NCBI RefSeq assembly: GCF_016734765.1 | Contig: NZ_JAERQE010000006.1 | Location: forward strand, 118,534-182,533 | Source of the DNA: Microvirga soli | GTDB lineage: Bacteria > Pseudomonadota > Alphaproteobacteria > Rhizobiales > Beijerinckiaceae | Length of the DNA: 64,000 nucleotides | Direction of reading: 5' to 3' | Part shown: positions 1-9,165 of the stretch, in pieces | How positions within the stretch are numbered: position 1 is the first letter of the stretch | Layout: every line of letters begins with the position of its first letter | Notes under the pieces: generated by a model | Seen by the model: only the letters and a program-made list of their open reading frames with translations | Told to the model about the DNA's origin: nothing | The model's database searches: none | Translations under genes and position numbers: made by a program

Positions 1-449
1 TCGACGAGCCCGAGCACCCGATGAAGCAGAACTACCACCATGCCCATACCAAGGCATGGGCCGAGAGCGTGTCTGCCGCGGATGCCTTCGTGTTCGTCAC
101 GCCCGAGTACAACTACGCTCCGCCGCCGGCACTGGTGAACGCGCTGAACTACCTGTCGCGCGAATGGAACTATGCGCCCGCCGGCTTCGTCAGCTATGGC
201 GGCATTTCCGGCGGCCTGCGTTCGGTCCAGGTGGCCAAGCAGATCGTCACGACCCTGAAGATGATGCCGATCCCGGAAGGTGTGCCGATGCCGATGGTGT
301 TCCAGAATCTGGACGAGAACGGCAAGCTCAAGCCCGTCGACATCTACAGGACATCGGCAGCGACGATGCTCGACGAACTCTTCCGCTGGACGGAGGCTCT
401 CAGGTCGCTGCGGGCCGAACGCAAGACCAAAATGAAGGCTGCGGCCTAA
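1..449 (+). CDS. NADPH-dependent FMN reductase family protein, C-terminal part
   Basis: The frame is open from the first bases of the window, so the 5' end of this gene lies outside. The visible ~148 residues match the flavodoxin-like NAD(P)H-dependent FMN reductase family: a predicted FMN-binding 'TPEYNY' segment near the middle followed by 'ALVNALNYLSREWNYAP', then 'SYGGISGG', both typical of the family. Such enzymes reduce free flavin or quinones with NAD(P)H in the cytoplasm. A strong hairpin terminator follows about 20 bases after the stop, so this gene ends its own transcript and is not part of the next operon, which is on the opposite strand. Family assignment is firm; substrate is unknown. 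Confidence 0.85.
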   Translation, partial: DEPEHPMKQNYHHAHTKAWAESVSAADAFVFVTPEYNYAPPPALVNALNYLSREWNYAPAGFVSYGGISGGLRSVQVAKQIVTTLKMMPIPEGVPMPMVFQNLDENGKLKPVDIYRTSAATMLDELFRWTEALRSLRAERKTKMKAAA

Positions 450-468
450 GAACCGAGAATATCAGAAC

Positions 469-502
469 AAAGGCACCGCTGAAGCTTGTCAGCGGTGCCT
501 TT
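469..502. terminator. Bidirectional rho-independent terminator
   Basis: A 12-bp perfect stem (arms 469-480 and 491-502, GC core GGCACCGCT) with a 10-base loop. It starts with AAA and ends with TTT, so it can act on both strands. It lies between the convergent FMN reductase and alcohol dehydrogenase genes. Confidence 0.85.
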
Positions 503-521
503 CTCGTTCGCACTATGGATT

Positions 522-1685
522 TCAGACCCGCCCGGCCAGCGCATCCTCGAAGAGCTTGCGGGCGCTTTCCTTCGTGATCGGCACCGGATTGCCGCCGGCG
601 GTGGGGTCGTTCGGCGCCATCTCGGACATCTCGTCGAAGCGGGCGCTGTCCACCTTCAGGCCTTCCAGCGTGTGCGGCACGCCGAGATCCTTGCGCAGCT
701 GCAGCACCCAGTCGAGGAAGGCCTGGAACGAAGGCTCAAGTCCGATATAGGCGGCGAGCCGCTCAATCCGCTCCTCGATGGCCTTGCGATTGTAGACCAG
801 TACGTAGGGCATGAAGACCGCGTTGGTCAGGCCATGATGCGTGTCATAGAGCGCGCCGGTCGGGTGCGAGAGGGCATGGATAGCGCCGAGCCCCTTCTGG
901 AACGCCGTGGCGCCCATGGCAGCCGCCGACATCAGCTGCGCGCGAGCCTCGATGTCTTTCCCGTCTTTATAGGCGCGCGGCAGGTACTCCTTCACGAGGC
1001 GGATGCCTTCGACCGCGATACCATCGGCCAACGGGTGATAGCCTGGTGCGCAATAAGCCTCGAGGCAATGCGCGAGCGCATCGAGACCCGTGCCGGCCGT
1101 GATGTGAGGCGGCATGCCCACCGTCAGCTCCGGATCGCAGATCACGATCTTCGGCATCATCAGTGGATGGAAGATCACCTTCTTGGTGTGCGTCGCCTCC
1201 TGCGTGATCACACCGGCGCGGCCCACTTCCGAGCCCGTGCCGGCGGTGGTCGGCACGGCGATGATCGGCTGGATGCCGTTCGGGTCGGCGCGGGTCCACC
1301 AGTCGCCGATATCCTCGAACTCCCACATGGGCCGGGTTTGGCCCGCCATGAAGGCGATGACCTTGCCAGCATCGAGCGCCGAGCCGCCGCCGAAAGCGAC
1401 GACGCCGTCATGCTTGCCGGCCTTCAGGGCTTCCAAGCCCTTGTACACGTTCGTCTCGACCGGGTTCGGCTTGATATCGGAGAAGATCGCGGCCTTCAGC
1501 CCTGCGGACAAAAGCTGATCGAGCGCCGCCTTCGTCATCGGTTGCGTGGCCAGGAACGGATCCGTCACGATGAGCGGAGCCTGCATGCCGACCGACTTGC
1601 AGGCCTCAGCCAGTTCGGCAATGCGGCCTGCGCCGAAACGGATGGCGGTGGGATAGCTCCAGTTGGAACGGGGAGACATGGTCAT
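522..1685 (-). CDS. Iron-containing alcohol dehydrogenase
   Basis: Group III Fe-dependent alcohol dehydrogenase of 387 residues, the normal family length. Visible features are the nucleotide-binding GGGS (99-102), 'PTTAGTGSE' (145-153), and the metal ligands D202, H206, H270 and H284 in 'GLDALAHC' and 'HALSHPTGALYDTHHG'. It is the last gene of a five-gene operon, 11 bases after the aldehyde dehydrogenase. Next to a gamma-glutamyl ligase, an ethanolamine-type permease and an aldehyde dehydrogenase, the likely role is oxidation of the hydroxyl group of a gamma-glutamylated amino alcohol. That substrate is inferred from context; the enzyme family itself is certain. Confidence 0.9.
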   Translation of the reverse strand: MTMSPRSNWSYPTAIRFGAGRIAELAEACKSVGMQAPLIVTDPFLATQPMTKAALDQLLSAGLKAAIFSDIKPNPVETNVYKGLEALKAGKHDGVVAFGGGSALDAGKVIAFMAGQTRPMWEFEDIGDWWTRADPNGIQPIIAVPTTAGTGSEVGRAGVITQEATHTKKVIFHPLMMPKIVICDPELTVGMPPHITAGTGLDALAHCLEAYCAPGYHPLADGIAVEGIRLVKEYLPRAYKDGKDIEARAQLMSAAAMGATAFQKGLGAIHALSHPTGALYDTHHGLTNAVFMPYVLVYNRKAIEERIERLAAYIGLEPSFQAFLDWVLQLRKDLGVPHTLEGLKVDSARFDEMSEMAPNDPTAGGNPVPITKESARKLFEDALAGRV

Positions 1686-1696
1686 GATGCTTTCAA

Positions 1697-3088
1697 TCAG
1701 ATCTGGCGGAGATGGTAGGATTTCGGACGGGTGAGCGATTCATAGGCCAGCCGCGACAGGCTCGCGCCGCGGCCCGTATCCTTCACGCCGGTCCAGGCAA
1801 GAGCGGGATCGAGATAATCGCAGCGGTTCATGAACACGGTGCCGGTTTCGAGCTTCTCGCCGATGGCCTCAGCCGCATCGACATCGGACGTCCAGATCGC
1901 AGCCGAAAGGCCATAGGGCGAGTCGTTCATGAGGCGGATCGCCTCCTCGTCGCCCTTCACTTTCATGATGCCGACGGTGGGGCCGAAGCTCTCCTCGCGC
2001 ATCACGCTCATGGAGTGATCCACATCGGTGAGCACCTGCGGCGCGAGATAGGCGGTGTTGCCGGTATCAGAAGCAAAGCGTTTCGTGTCGATATGCGCCT
2101 TCGCGCCTTTCGCCACCGCCTCCGCATTCTGCCCTCGCACGAGATCGGCAAAGCGCTTGTGCGCCATCGGGCCGAGCGTCGTCGCCTCGTCGAGCGGATT
2201 GCCGAGCGCGTACTTGTTCACGAGTTCGACTGCGCCCTCAACGAAGCGGTCGTAATGCTTCTCGTGCACATAGATGCGCTCGATGCCGCAGCAGCACTGG
2301 CCCGAGTTGAAGAAGGCACCGTCTACGAGGTTCTCGATGGCATGATCGAGATTGGCATCCTCGCGCACGTAGGACGGATCCTTGCCGCCGAGCTCGAGTC
2401 CAAGCGATGTAAAGGATCCCGCCGCCGCACGCTCGATGGAGCGCCCGCCGGAAACGGAACCGGTGAAGTTGCAGTGATCGATGAGGCCGCCGCTCAGGAT
2501 GCGGCTCGTCTGATCGTGGCTGAGATGCAGGTTCTGGAACAGACCCTTCGGCATCCCGGCCCGATCCATCGCCATCTGGAAGCGCTCGCCTGCCAGCACG
2601 GTCTGCGAGGCGTGCTTCAGGAGCACCGCGTTGCCTGCCATGAGTGCCGGCACGATGGTGTTGATGGCGGTGAGATAGGGATAGTTCCAAGGCGCGATCA
2701 CCAGCACGAGACCCACGGGCTCGCGCTTGATCATGCGACGGAAGCCCGGCTTCTCGTCATCGGCCGGAATCGGCTGCAGGCTCTTCTCGGCAATGCCGAT
2801 CATATGGCGCGCCCGCTCTTCGACGCCACGGAACTCGCCGCCATAACGCACCGGGCGGCCCATCTGCTGGGCGATCTCCGGCACCACCTCCTGGTTCATG
2901 GCGAGCAGCGCGTCGAGGAAGGCTGAGACCCTGCTCGCACGCTCCGCGATGGTGGTGTTGCGCCACGCCTTCTGCGCCTCACGGGCGGACGTGATCGCCG
3001 CGTCGATGGCGGCCTCGGACATGATGGGACGTCGGACGAGTTCACGCCCGTCGATGGGGGAAATGCAGACGATATCGGTATCGGCCAT
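1697..3088 (-). CDS. NAD(P)-dependent aldehyde dehydrogenase
   Basis: Complete 463-residue aldehyde dehydrogenase. The PWNY motif is at 133-136, the general base Glu in 'LELGGKDP' at about 232, and the catalytic cysteine in 'SGQCCC' at about 266. It oxidises an aldehyde to the acid, probably the product of the neighbouring alcohol dehydrogenase. It lies about 70 bases after the glutamine-synthetase-like gene in the same direction. The run of three cysteines at the active site is found in several family members and does not indicate loss of function. Substrate specificity cannot be read from the sequence. Confidence 0.9.
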   Translation of the reverse strand: MADTDIVCISPIDGRELVRRPIMSEAAIDAAITSAREAQKAWRNTTIAERASRVSAFLDALLAMNQEVVPEIAQQMGRPVRYGGEFRGVEERARHMIGIAEKSLQPIPADDEKPGFRRMIKREPVGLVLVIAPWNYPYLTAINTIVPALMAGNAVLLKHASQTVLAGERFQMAMDRAGMPKGLFQNLHLSHDQTSRILSGGLIDHCNFTGSVSGGRSIERAAAGSFTSLGLELGGKDPSYVREDANLDHAIENLVDGAFFNSGQCCCGIERIYVHEKHYDRFVEGAVELVNKYALGNPLDEATTLGPMAHKRFADLVRGQNAEAVAKGAKAHIDTKRFASDTGNTAYLAPQVLTDVDHSMSVMREESFGPTVGIMKVKGDEEAIRLMNDSPYGLSAAIWTSDVDAAEAIGEKLETGTVFMNRCDYLDPALAWTGVKDTGRGASLSRLAYESLTRPKSYHLRQI

Positions 3089-3160
3089 GATGTGATGCCT
3101 GAAAGACCATGACCCTCGCGGATCATGGTCTTCTCCTGTGATTGAGTCTCGATAAGGCTT

Positions 3161-4531
3161 TTAGATGATCTCGAAGTAACGGGCGAGCTGCCAATCGGTG
3201 ATAGCCTTGCGCGCCTCGCGCTCCTCCCATTCCCGGGTTGCAGCGTAATGCTCGACGAAGGTGTCGCCGAAGAGCTGGCGCGCGGCCTGCGATCCTTTCA
3301 GCCGCTCGGCCGCCTCGCCGAGGGAGCGCGGCAGGGCCCGCTCCTTGGGGTGCTCGACCGCATAGGCATTGCCCTGGATCGGCTCGCCCGGATCGACCCG
3401 GTTCTCGATGCCCCAGAGACCCGAGCCGATGGCAGCGGCGAGCGCGATATACGGGTTGATATCGGCAGCCGCGACCCGGTACTCCACCCGCTGCGATTTC
3501 TCGGAACCCGGAATCACACGCAAAGCCGTGGTGCGGTTCTCCACGCCCCAGGCGGAATCGGTCGGCGCCCAGAAGCCGGGGATCAGCCGCGTGTAGCTGT
3601 TCACCGTGCAGGCCACCATGGCGAGGATTTCCGGCATCAGCTGCTGCTGCCCGCCAACGAACCAGCGCATGGTCTCCGACATATTGTGCTTGGCGTGCGG
3701 ATCGTAGAACGCGCCCTTGCCGGTGTTGAGATCCCTGAGCGACGCATGCAGGTGGCCGGACTGACCGGGCCAGTCCCGCGACCACTTAGCCATGAAGGTC
3801 GCCATCCAGCCACGGCGCTGAGCCAGGATCTTGGTGTAGGTCTTGAACAGAGCCGCCTTGTCGGCAGCCTTCAACGCGTCGTCGACGCGGATCGCCGCCT
3901 CCAGCACGCCCGGTCCGGTCTCCGTGTGAAGACCCTCGATCTCGAAATCCATCTTTTTTCCGAGGTCGAGAAGCTCGTGGTAGAAATCCGCGTGCACGCC
4001 GGAGCGCAGTACCGAATAGCCGAAGAAGCCAGGCGTGATGTTCTTGAGATCGCGATAGCTCTTCTCGCGCACGGAATGCGGCGTCTCCTCGAACAGGAAG
4101 AACTCGAACTCGGCCGCAGCCGAGACCGCGAACCCCATGTCCTCTGCTTTCTTGAGCACGCGCCGCAGCACGCCGCGTGGGCAGGCCGCCTCCGCATAGC
4201 CTTCGAACTCTGCCAGGAAGAATGGGAGATCGTTCTCGAAAGGAATGAGACGCATGGATTCCGGGATCACCCGTGCCGTCGCATCGGGATAGGCCGTATG
4301 CCAGCCGGTCAGCGTGGTGTTGTCGTAGAGCTGATCGTTGGAGTCCCAGCCCAGCACCACGTCGCAGAAGCCGAAGCCCTTCTCGAGGGCCGACTCGAAC
4401 TTGTCGCGAGCCATGTACTTGCCGCGCATGATGCCGTCGATATCCGTGAGGCCGATCTTCACGAAAGGAAGATCGCGGCTGCGCACATATTCCAGCGCAT
4501 CAGTGGCATTCTTGATCTTGGGAGCGTCCAT
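3161..4531 (-). CDS. Glutamine synthetase family protein (gamma-glutamyl-amine ligase type)
   Basis: A 456-residue member of the glutamine synthetase superfamily with the beta-Grasp N-domain ('KIGLTDIDGIMRGKYM' near residue 25) and the catalytic domain ('GHLHASLRD', 'NSYTRLIPGFWAPTDS', 'RVEYRVAAADINPY'). The sequence type fits PuuA, GlnA3/GlnA4 and IpuC proteins, which attach glutamate to the amino group of polyamines, ethanolamine or alaninol using ATP, rather than GlnA proper. It lies between an ethanolamine-type permease and the aldehyde and alcohol dehydrogenases. This suggests that it makes gamma-glutamyl-ethanolamide or a similar amide as the first step of the pathway. The amine substrate is inferred. 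Confidence 0.85.
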   Translation of the reverse strand: MDAPKIKNATDALEYVRSRDLPFVKIGLTDIDGIMRGKYMARDKFESALEKGFGFCDVVLGWDSNDQLYDNTTLTGWHTAYPDATARVIPESMRLIPFENDLPFFLAEFEGYAEAACPRGVLRRVLKKAEDMGFAVSAAAEFEFFLFEETPHSVREKSYRDLKNITPGFFGYSVLRSGVHADFYHELLDLGKKMDFEIEGLHTETGPGVLEAAIRVDDALKAADKAALFKTYTKILAQRRGWMATFMAKWSRDWPGQSGHLHASLRDLNTGKGAFYDPHAKHNMSETMRWFVGGQQQLMPEILAMVACTVNSYTRLIPGFWAPTDSAWGVENRTTALRVIPGSEKSQRVEYRVAAADINPYIALAAAIGSGLWGIENRVDPGEPIQGNAYAVEHPKERALPRSLGEAAERLKGSQAARQLFGDTFVEHYAATREWEEREARKAITDWQLARYFEII

Positions 4532-4591
4532 ACGAATAACCTTGACCGCGATAGGAGAAAGGGAGCGCGCGGCTTGCGCGCTCCCGACGTG

Positions 4592-6127
4592 TCAGTAGGA
4601 CTTGTACTCGCTCTCGCCCTTGGTGAGCGCGAACTCCTCCTCCGGGGAGAGGATGAGCTTATGCCGTCCGATGAGCAGGAAGTAGGCCATCATGACTGCG
4701 TAATAGACTGCAACGCCGATGACGGCGGTCTGGAAGACCGAGTCGGTGAGCTGGAAGTAGAGCGTCACCGCCGCGATCACCATGCAGACCACCGCGCCCG
4801 CGATGCCGAATGGGCTCCTGTAGGGTCGGTGCAGGTTCGGATACTTCTTCTTGAGCACGATGTAGGACATGCCCTGCATGAAGTAGGCCAGCATCGCGCC
4901 CGCCACCGCCATGTTCAGCAACGTGCCGCCGATGACTGTCGCACCTGCCTCGGCTCCCGCCGAGAACCAGATGATCAGCATCACAAGGAGGCCCAGCACA
5001 GCGCCTGCGATCAGCGCCACATGCGGCGTCTTGCGTTCGCCATGCGTAACCGACAGGAAGCTTGGGAAGTAGCCGGCTCGCGACAGCGAGTAGATCTGCC
5101 GCCCGAAGGCGAAGATGATGGTGTGGAACGAAGCGATGAGGCCGATGACCGCAACCGCCGCGAGGACTTTTGCAATGTCCGTGCCGAACAGGGTGCGGAA
5201 CCCGTCGAGCAGCGGCTCGCCCGACTTGCCAAGGCCCACCGCACCCGGTGCGATACCGGTGTTCAGGAAGAGCACGAGGAAGGCCGAAGCGATCAGCGTC
5301 AGGATACCGGCGATAATGCCTTTGGGCATGTCGCGCTGCGGATCGTGCGATTCTTCGGCCGCCAGTGGCAGTTGCTCAATGGCGAGGAACAGCCAGACCG
5401 CGAAGGGCAATGAGGCCAGGATGCTGCCGACGCCCAAGGGCAGGAAAGGACCGTTGCCGCTTGGAAGCTCTGCACCGTCGGGCCCGATGTTCAATGCCCA
5501 GCGCGAGAAATCGAACTGGCCGGAGAACAGAACCGAAAGGTAAAAGGCGGCGAGCACGGCAAGGGCCGCCAATGTGACGCCCACGGTGACCCTGAACGAC
5601 AGCTCGACACCGATGATGTTGAGGCCGACGAACAGTGCGTAGCACAGCACCCAGTATACGGGCTGGAACGCCGGTGCCGTCTCGAAGATCGCCGACAGGT
5701 AGGAGCTGATGAAGAACACGATCACGGCCGGGGTCAGCACGAACTCGATGTTCTCCGCGATGCCCGTGATGTAGCCGGCCCAAGGCCCCATGGATGTGCG
5801 GGCAAAGGAATAGGCACCACCTGTGTGCGGCAGGGCCGGCGACATCTCGGCGAGCGAGAAGGTCAGGCCCAGATACATGGTGGCGATGATGATGGTGGCG
5901 AAGAACATCGCCCCGAAGCCATTGGCGAGGCCGAGATTCCAGCCCGAGTAGTGCCCTGAGATCACCGCCCCAACGCCGAGCGCCCAGAGCGACCAGACGC
6001 GTGCATGACGCTTGAGGCGCCGGGCTTCGAAATAGTTTTGATCCACCGTGGTGTAGGTGACGCCGGCGGCGTTCTGCACCCCGGCTGGCGGGGCGTGAAC
6101 CCCGGGATTTCCTTGTCCGACTGACAT
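4592..6127 (-). CDS. APC-family permease, ethanolamine permease type
   Basis: A 511-residue integral membrane transporter with about twelve hydrophobic segments. The first one carries 'VISGHYSGWNLGLANG', typical of the ethanolamine permease branch of the amino acid-polyamine-organocation superfamily. The start at 6127 is chosen because GGAGG lies 8-12 bases upstream; an in-frame ATG at 6172 has no such site and would add 15 unlikely residues. It is the second gene of the catabolic operon, about 60 bases before the ligase gene and 64 bases after the hydrolase gene. Import of ethanolamine or a related amine is likely but not proven. Confidence 0.85.
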   Translation of the reverse strand: MSVGQGNPGVHAPPAGVQNAAGVTYTTVDQNYFEARRLKRHARVWSLWALGVGAVISGHYSGWNLGLANGFGAMFFATIIIATMYLGLTFSLAEMSPALPHTGGAYSFARTSMGPWAGYITGIAENIEFVLTPAVIVFFISSYLSAIFETAPAFQPVYWVLCYALFVGLNIIGVELSFRVTVGVTLAALAVLAAFYLSVLFSGQFDFSRWALNIGPDGAELPSGNGPFLPLGVGSILASLPFAVWLFLAIEQLPLAAEESHDPQRDMPKGIIAGILTLIASAFLVLFLNTGIAPGAVGLGKSGEPLLDGFRTLFGTDIAKVLAAVAVIGLIASFHTIIFAFGRQIYSLSRAGYFPSFLSVTHGERKTPHVALIAGAVLGLLVMLIIWFSAGAEAGATVIGGTLLNMAVAGAMLAYFMQGMSYIVLKKKYPNLHRPYRSPFGIAGAVVCMVIAAVTLYFQLTDSVFQTAVIGVAVYYAVMMAYFLLIGRHKLILSPEEEFALTKGESEYKSY

Positions 6128-6191
6128 TGAGTTGATCCTCCAAGAAGTTCTGCGTTTCGGGTCACGGCACATGTGTGCGCCATGCCCGTCA

Positions 6192-6980
6192 TCAGAGCGT
6201 CCGTGCCCCCTCCCTCAAAAGCGGCGCCAGACGATTGGCCCACGACGCCTGTCCGTCTTCTGTGCGGATCAGGTCGTTGCGGATTTCGATCATCAGCGGG
6301 GGAAGACCGCGCCTCTCGGCGTGGCGTTCCAGGGTGTGGAACACCCGGTCCGCTGGTGAATAGGGTTCGTTCATGCCGACGGTGAGCGCCGGATCCTGCT
6401 TCAAGCCGGCTTCGACATAGCGGGCATAGCGCTCGTCGCGATTGAAGATGAGGCCGATCTGCCAGGGGCGCGGCACATCCCGGTAGACGGGCGTGAAGGA
6501 ATGGATGGACACGACGGCACCGAGCTCTCCTGCCGCCATGCGGGCATTCGCGAAGGTGTCGACCGCATCGTGGAAGGCATCGTAGACCTCGCGCGCACGA
6601 TAAGTCCGCTCGTCGTCATCGAGGTCGAGATTGCCCGGGATCGTGGTTCGCTCGCTCAGCGTCCAGATCGAATCCGGCGCAGACGGTTCACGATTGAGGT
6701 CGAGCACGAGGCGCGAGACGGTTGCATGGACCAGCGGCGCGTCGAGAAGGCGCGAAAGCTCCTTGGCCACTCCGAGTGCACCGGGGTCCCAGGCAATGTG
6801 GCTTTCGAGTTCCTCAGGTCCGAGACCTAGGGTGCCGTAGCGGGCAGGCAGACGATTGGAGGCATGTTCGCAGATAAGCAGGATGGGCGAGCGCCCTTGC
6901 GGGTTCTCAATCGCGGCAACCGGCTGCTCCGCCGTTTCGGCAGAGGCTGGACTGGCTGTCACCTGACTCGCCTGCGTCAT
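6192..6980 (-). CDS. N-formylglutamate amidohydrolase family protein
   Basis: A 262-residue zinc amidohydrolase of the N-formylglutamate deformylase (HutG-like) family. It has 'LLICEHASNRLP' near residue 30 and 'VVSIHSFTPVY' in the middle, both metal-site segments of the family. The ATG at 6980 follows GGAG; a TTG at 6995 is also in frame and overlaps a 16-bp palindrome. It is the first gene of the operon and lies divergent from the RpiR regulator. No histidine-utilisation genes are near. In this context it may cleave a gamma-glutamyl-amino acid such as gamma-glutamylglycine at the end of the pathway; that is inference. Confidence 0.8.
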   Translation of the reverse strand: MTQASQVTASPASAETAEQPVAAIENPQGRSPILLICEHASNRLPARYGTLGLGPEELESHIAWDPGALGVAKELSRLLDAPLVHATVSRLVLDLNREPSAPDSIWTLSERTTIPGNLDLDDDERTYRAREVYDAFHDAVDTFANARMAAGELGAVVSIHSFTPVYRDVPRPWQIGLIFNRDERYARYVEAGLKQDPALTVGMNEPYSPADRVFHTLERHAERRGLPPLMIEIRNDLIRTEDGQASWANRLAPLLREGARTL

Positions 6981-6995
6981 GCGGTTCTCCGTCAA

Positions 6996-7011
6996 CCTGC
7001 CTTAAGGCAGG
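6996..7011. promoter_or_regulatory. Perfect 16-bp palindrome in the divergent promoter region
   Basis: CCTGCCTTAAGGCAGG is its own reverse complement. It lies immediately upstream of the amidohydrolase gene, in the space shared with the divergent RpiR regulator. It is a candidate operator for that regulator. The remaining 90 bases up to the regulator are AT-rich and probably hold the two promoters. Confidence 0.45.
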
Positions 7012-7105
7012 GATTGTCCCCGGTTGAACGCTTGATACGTTTCTTATTAAATTCTCAGGTTTTGAAATTTCTGATACAGCTTTTCAGAACCGTCAAGGAG
7101 GGGCT

Positions 7106-7993
7106 GTGAATCAATCCGGTATGCGTGGCAAAAGCCGCCTCCATCCCACAGACCCGCCGAGCCTCGCCGAGCGCATCCGGCTCGAGATGGAATCCTTCAC
7201 GCCCAGCGAAAAGCGCGCCGCCCACCTGCTCCTGAGCCATTATCCCTTTGCCGGCCTTGATACCGTTGCGGAATTCGCCTCCCGCGCCGGCATCTCTGCC
7301 CCGTCCGTCCTGCGCTTTGTCACCCGGCTCGGCTTCGGCGGCTTCCCGGACTTCCAGAAGCACCTGCGGGAGGAACTCGAGGCTCAGCTGCTCTCACCGC
7401 TTGCCAAATCTGGGCCCTCCGACAAGGGGCAAGGCGCACCGGCGCTCGCCTCCTTCGCGGAAGCCGTGATCGGTAACCTGAAGGCAACAGTGGAGAACAT
7501 CGCCCCGGCCGAATTCGAGGCGGTGGTGGCGCTCCTGTCCGACCCGCGCCGGCACATCCACTTCACCGGTGGGCGCTTCACGGGCGCGCTCGCGCGCTAC
7601 GCCGAGAGCCATTTCCGCATCGTGCGCAGCCATGTGGACTTCATCGAGGGCCAGCCTGCCCTCTGGCGCGACCGGATGATCGAGATCAGCCGGAAGGACG
7701 TGATCGTCGCCTTCGACATCCGCCGCTATCAGGAGGATGTGACGGCGCTCTGCGAAGCGGCGTCGAAGCAGGGAGCAACCGTCGTCCTGCTCACCGATCC
7801 ATGGCTCTCGCCCATCGCCCGCGTCGCCCGGCACGTGCTGCCCGCCCACATCGTCGCTCCGTCCAATTGGGATTCCTCGGCGGGCCTGCTGCTTCTGACG
7901 GAGGCGCTCGTCGCGGCCGTCACCAAGCGCCTGTGGGAGACTGCCAAGCCGCGCATGGAGGCGGTGGAGCGCCTGCGGGGCGAGAGATCGTAG
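7106..7993 (+). CDS. RpiR/MurR family transcriptional regulator
   Basis: A 295-residue regulator with an N-terminal HTH_6 domain (about 20-95, 'SEKRAAHLLL', 'EFASRAGISAPSVLRFV') and a C-terminal SIS sugar-phosphate-type sensing domain (about 125-265, 'HIHFTGGRFTGALARY', 'DIRRYQEDV'). The start is GTG at 7106, preceded by AAGGAGG. It is transcribed divergently from the five-gene amine catabolic operon and ends 3 bases before the convergent AbrB-type gene. It most likely controls the divergent operon in response to a pathway intermediate. The sensing ligand is unknown. Confidence 0.88.
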   Translation: MNQSGMRGKSRLHPTDPPSLAERIRLEMESFTPSEKRAAHLLLSHYPFAGLDTVAEFASRAGISAPSVLRFVTRLGFGGFPDFQKHLREELEAQLLSPLAKSGPSDKGQGAPALASFAEAVIGNLKATVENIAPAEFEAVVALLSDPRRHIHFTGGRFTGALARYAESHFRIVRSHVDFIEGQPALWRDRMIEISRKDVIVAFDIRRYQEDVTALCEAASKQGATVVLLTDPWLSPIARVARHVLPAHIVAPSNWDSSAGLLLLTEALVAAVTKRLWETAKPRMEAVERLRGERS

Positions 7994-7996
7994 GCT

Positions 7997-9046
7997 TTAT
8001 TCCGCTGCAGCCGTCTTGTTCCGCTGCAGCCAGCCGATCAGGATGGGCAGCACGAGGCCGATGCCGAGAAAGCGGACGAGGTGGTGGATGCCGACATAGA
8101 GCGGATCCAACCCGAGAATGAGCGCGAGAACGGTCATAGCCTCAAGGCCGCCGGGCGCGAAGGCCACCAGACCGTTGGCGAAACTGACCCCTGCGAGCCA
8201 GGCGGCCACGCCTGCAAAGAGTGCAGCCACCACCATGCCGACCGTAAAGGAGCCGAGTGCCGCGATGAAGGCGCGCTTCAGGGTCGAGCGCTGGATGTTG
8301 CGAAACCGCTCGGCGATGAAGAGACCGATCAGAACAAGACCGCCCGTCGCAATGACAGGAGGAATGACGCCGGTGACCCATGCAGTGCCGTGACTGACCG
8401 AACTCATCACCGTCGCGCCGAGCAGAATGGGAGCCGCAACCTTCAGCTGCTTGAGCACGGCTCCCAACAGCAATCCACCGAGGAGGATCAGAGCCATGCC
8501 GCCCGGGCTCTCGACAGGCATGCCCTCGCCGATCAGCGCACCGGTGTTGCCGCCATCACCTGTGAGCACGACGAAGCTCGGCAGCAGGGCGATCAGCACG
8601 AAAAGACGGAAGTTCTGCACGATGGCAATGGAGGCGACCTCAGCCTTGCGCTCGGCTGCCACGGCAAGAACGGTGGAGAGCGCGCCCGGTACGGAGGCCA
8701 GCACCGCATCGGCCCTGCGCCAGCCCGACATGCGCGTGAGCCACGCCGTCGAGGCCGCTGAAATCGCCACCACGCCGATGACCAAAAGAATGAGGCTGCC
8801 GGGATAACGGCCCATGGCAGCAATGGCCTCGGGCGTGACCGCCGCGCCCATGGCGGCACCCGAGATCAGCATGGCTGCGTCGGCAAGAGCACGCGGCATG
8901 GGCACAGCCCATCCGGTAAGGCCCCACAGAGTCGCCCCAATGGCAGCCCCCGACAGCCAAGCCGCCGGAACGCCGAGCCAGTGGAAGACGAGGCCACCGA
9001 GGGCGGCGATCAGAATCTGGACGAGATGGGCGAGAAAGGGACGCAT
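7997..9046 (-). CDS. AbrB-family membrane protein (duplicated AbrB domain)
   Basis: A roughly 349-residue, highly hydrophobic protein with two homologous halves, each with glycine-rich membrane helices ('GVPAAWLSGAAIGA' and 'APGGLEAMTVLALILGLDP'). This matches the AbrB duplication family (PF05145), misleadingly also called ammonia monooxygenase-like or AbrB regulators. Members are inner-membrane proteins of unclear function, possibly transporters. The ATG at 9046 is used; a TTG at 9061 would add five residues. It lies about 120 bases downstream of the aminotransferase gene on the same strand. No function is assigned beyond family. Confidence 0.8.
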   Translation of the reverse strand: MRPFLAHLVQILIAALGGLVFHWLGVPAAWLSGAAIGATLWGLTGWAVPMPRALADAAMLISGAAMGAAVTPEAIAAMGRYPGSLILLVIGVVAISAASTAWLTRMSGWRRADAVLASVPGALSTVLAVAAERKAEVASIAIVQNFRLFVLIALLPSFVVLTGDGGNTGALIGEGMPVESPGGMALILLGGLLLGAVLKQLKVAAPILLGATVMSSVSHGTAWVTGVIPPVIATGGLVLIGLFIAERFRNIQRSTLKRAFIAALGSFTVGMVVAALFAGVAAWLAGVSFANGLVAFAPGGLEAMTVLALILGLDPLYVGIHHLVRFLGIGLVLPILIGWLQRNKTAAAE

Positions 9047-9165
9047 CACGATGTTGCTCAATGGACGCCGTTTCCTTGCCCGTCAAATGCCGTTGGCGCG
9101 CACAAGCCATGCGAAGAGCGTCTGCGAAGCCGCAGCCTGGTATTCTGAATACGGCCTCGCAGACC

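Noticed and set aside
3161..4531. Housekeeping glutamine synthetase GlnA
   Set aside because: Sequence type and operon context (permease, alcohol and aldehyde dehydrogenases) fit a gamma-glutamyl-amine ligase; no glnB or nitrogen-regulatory genes are adjacent.
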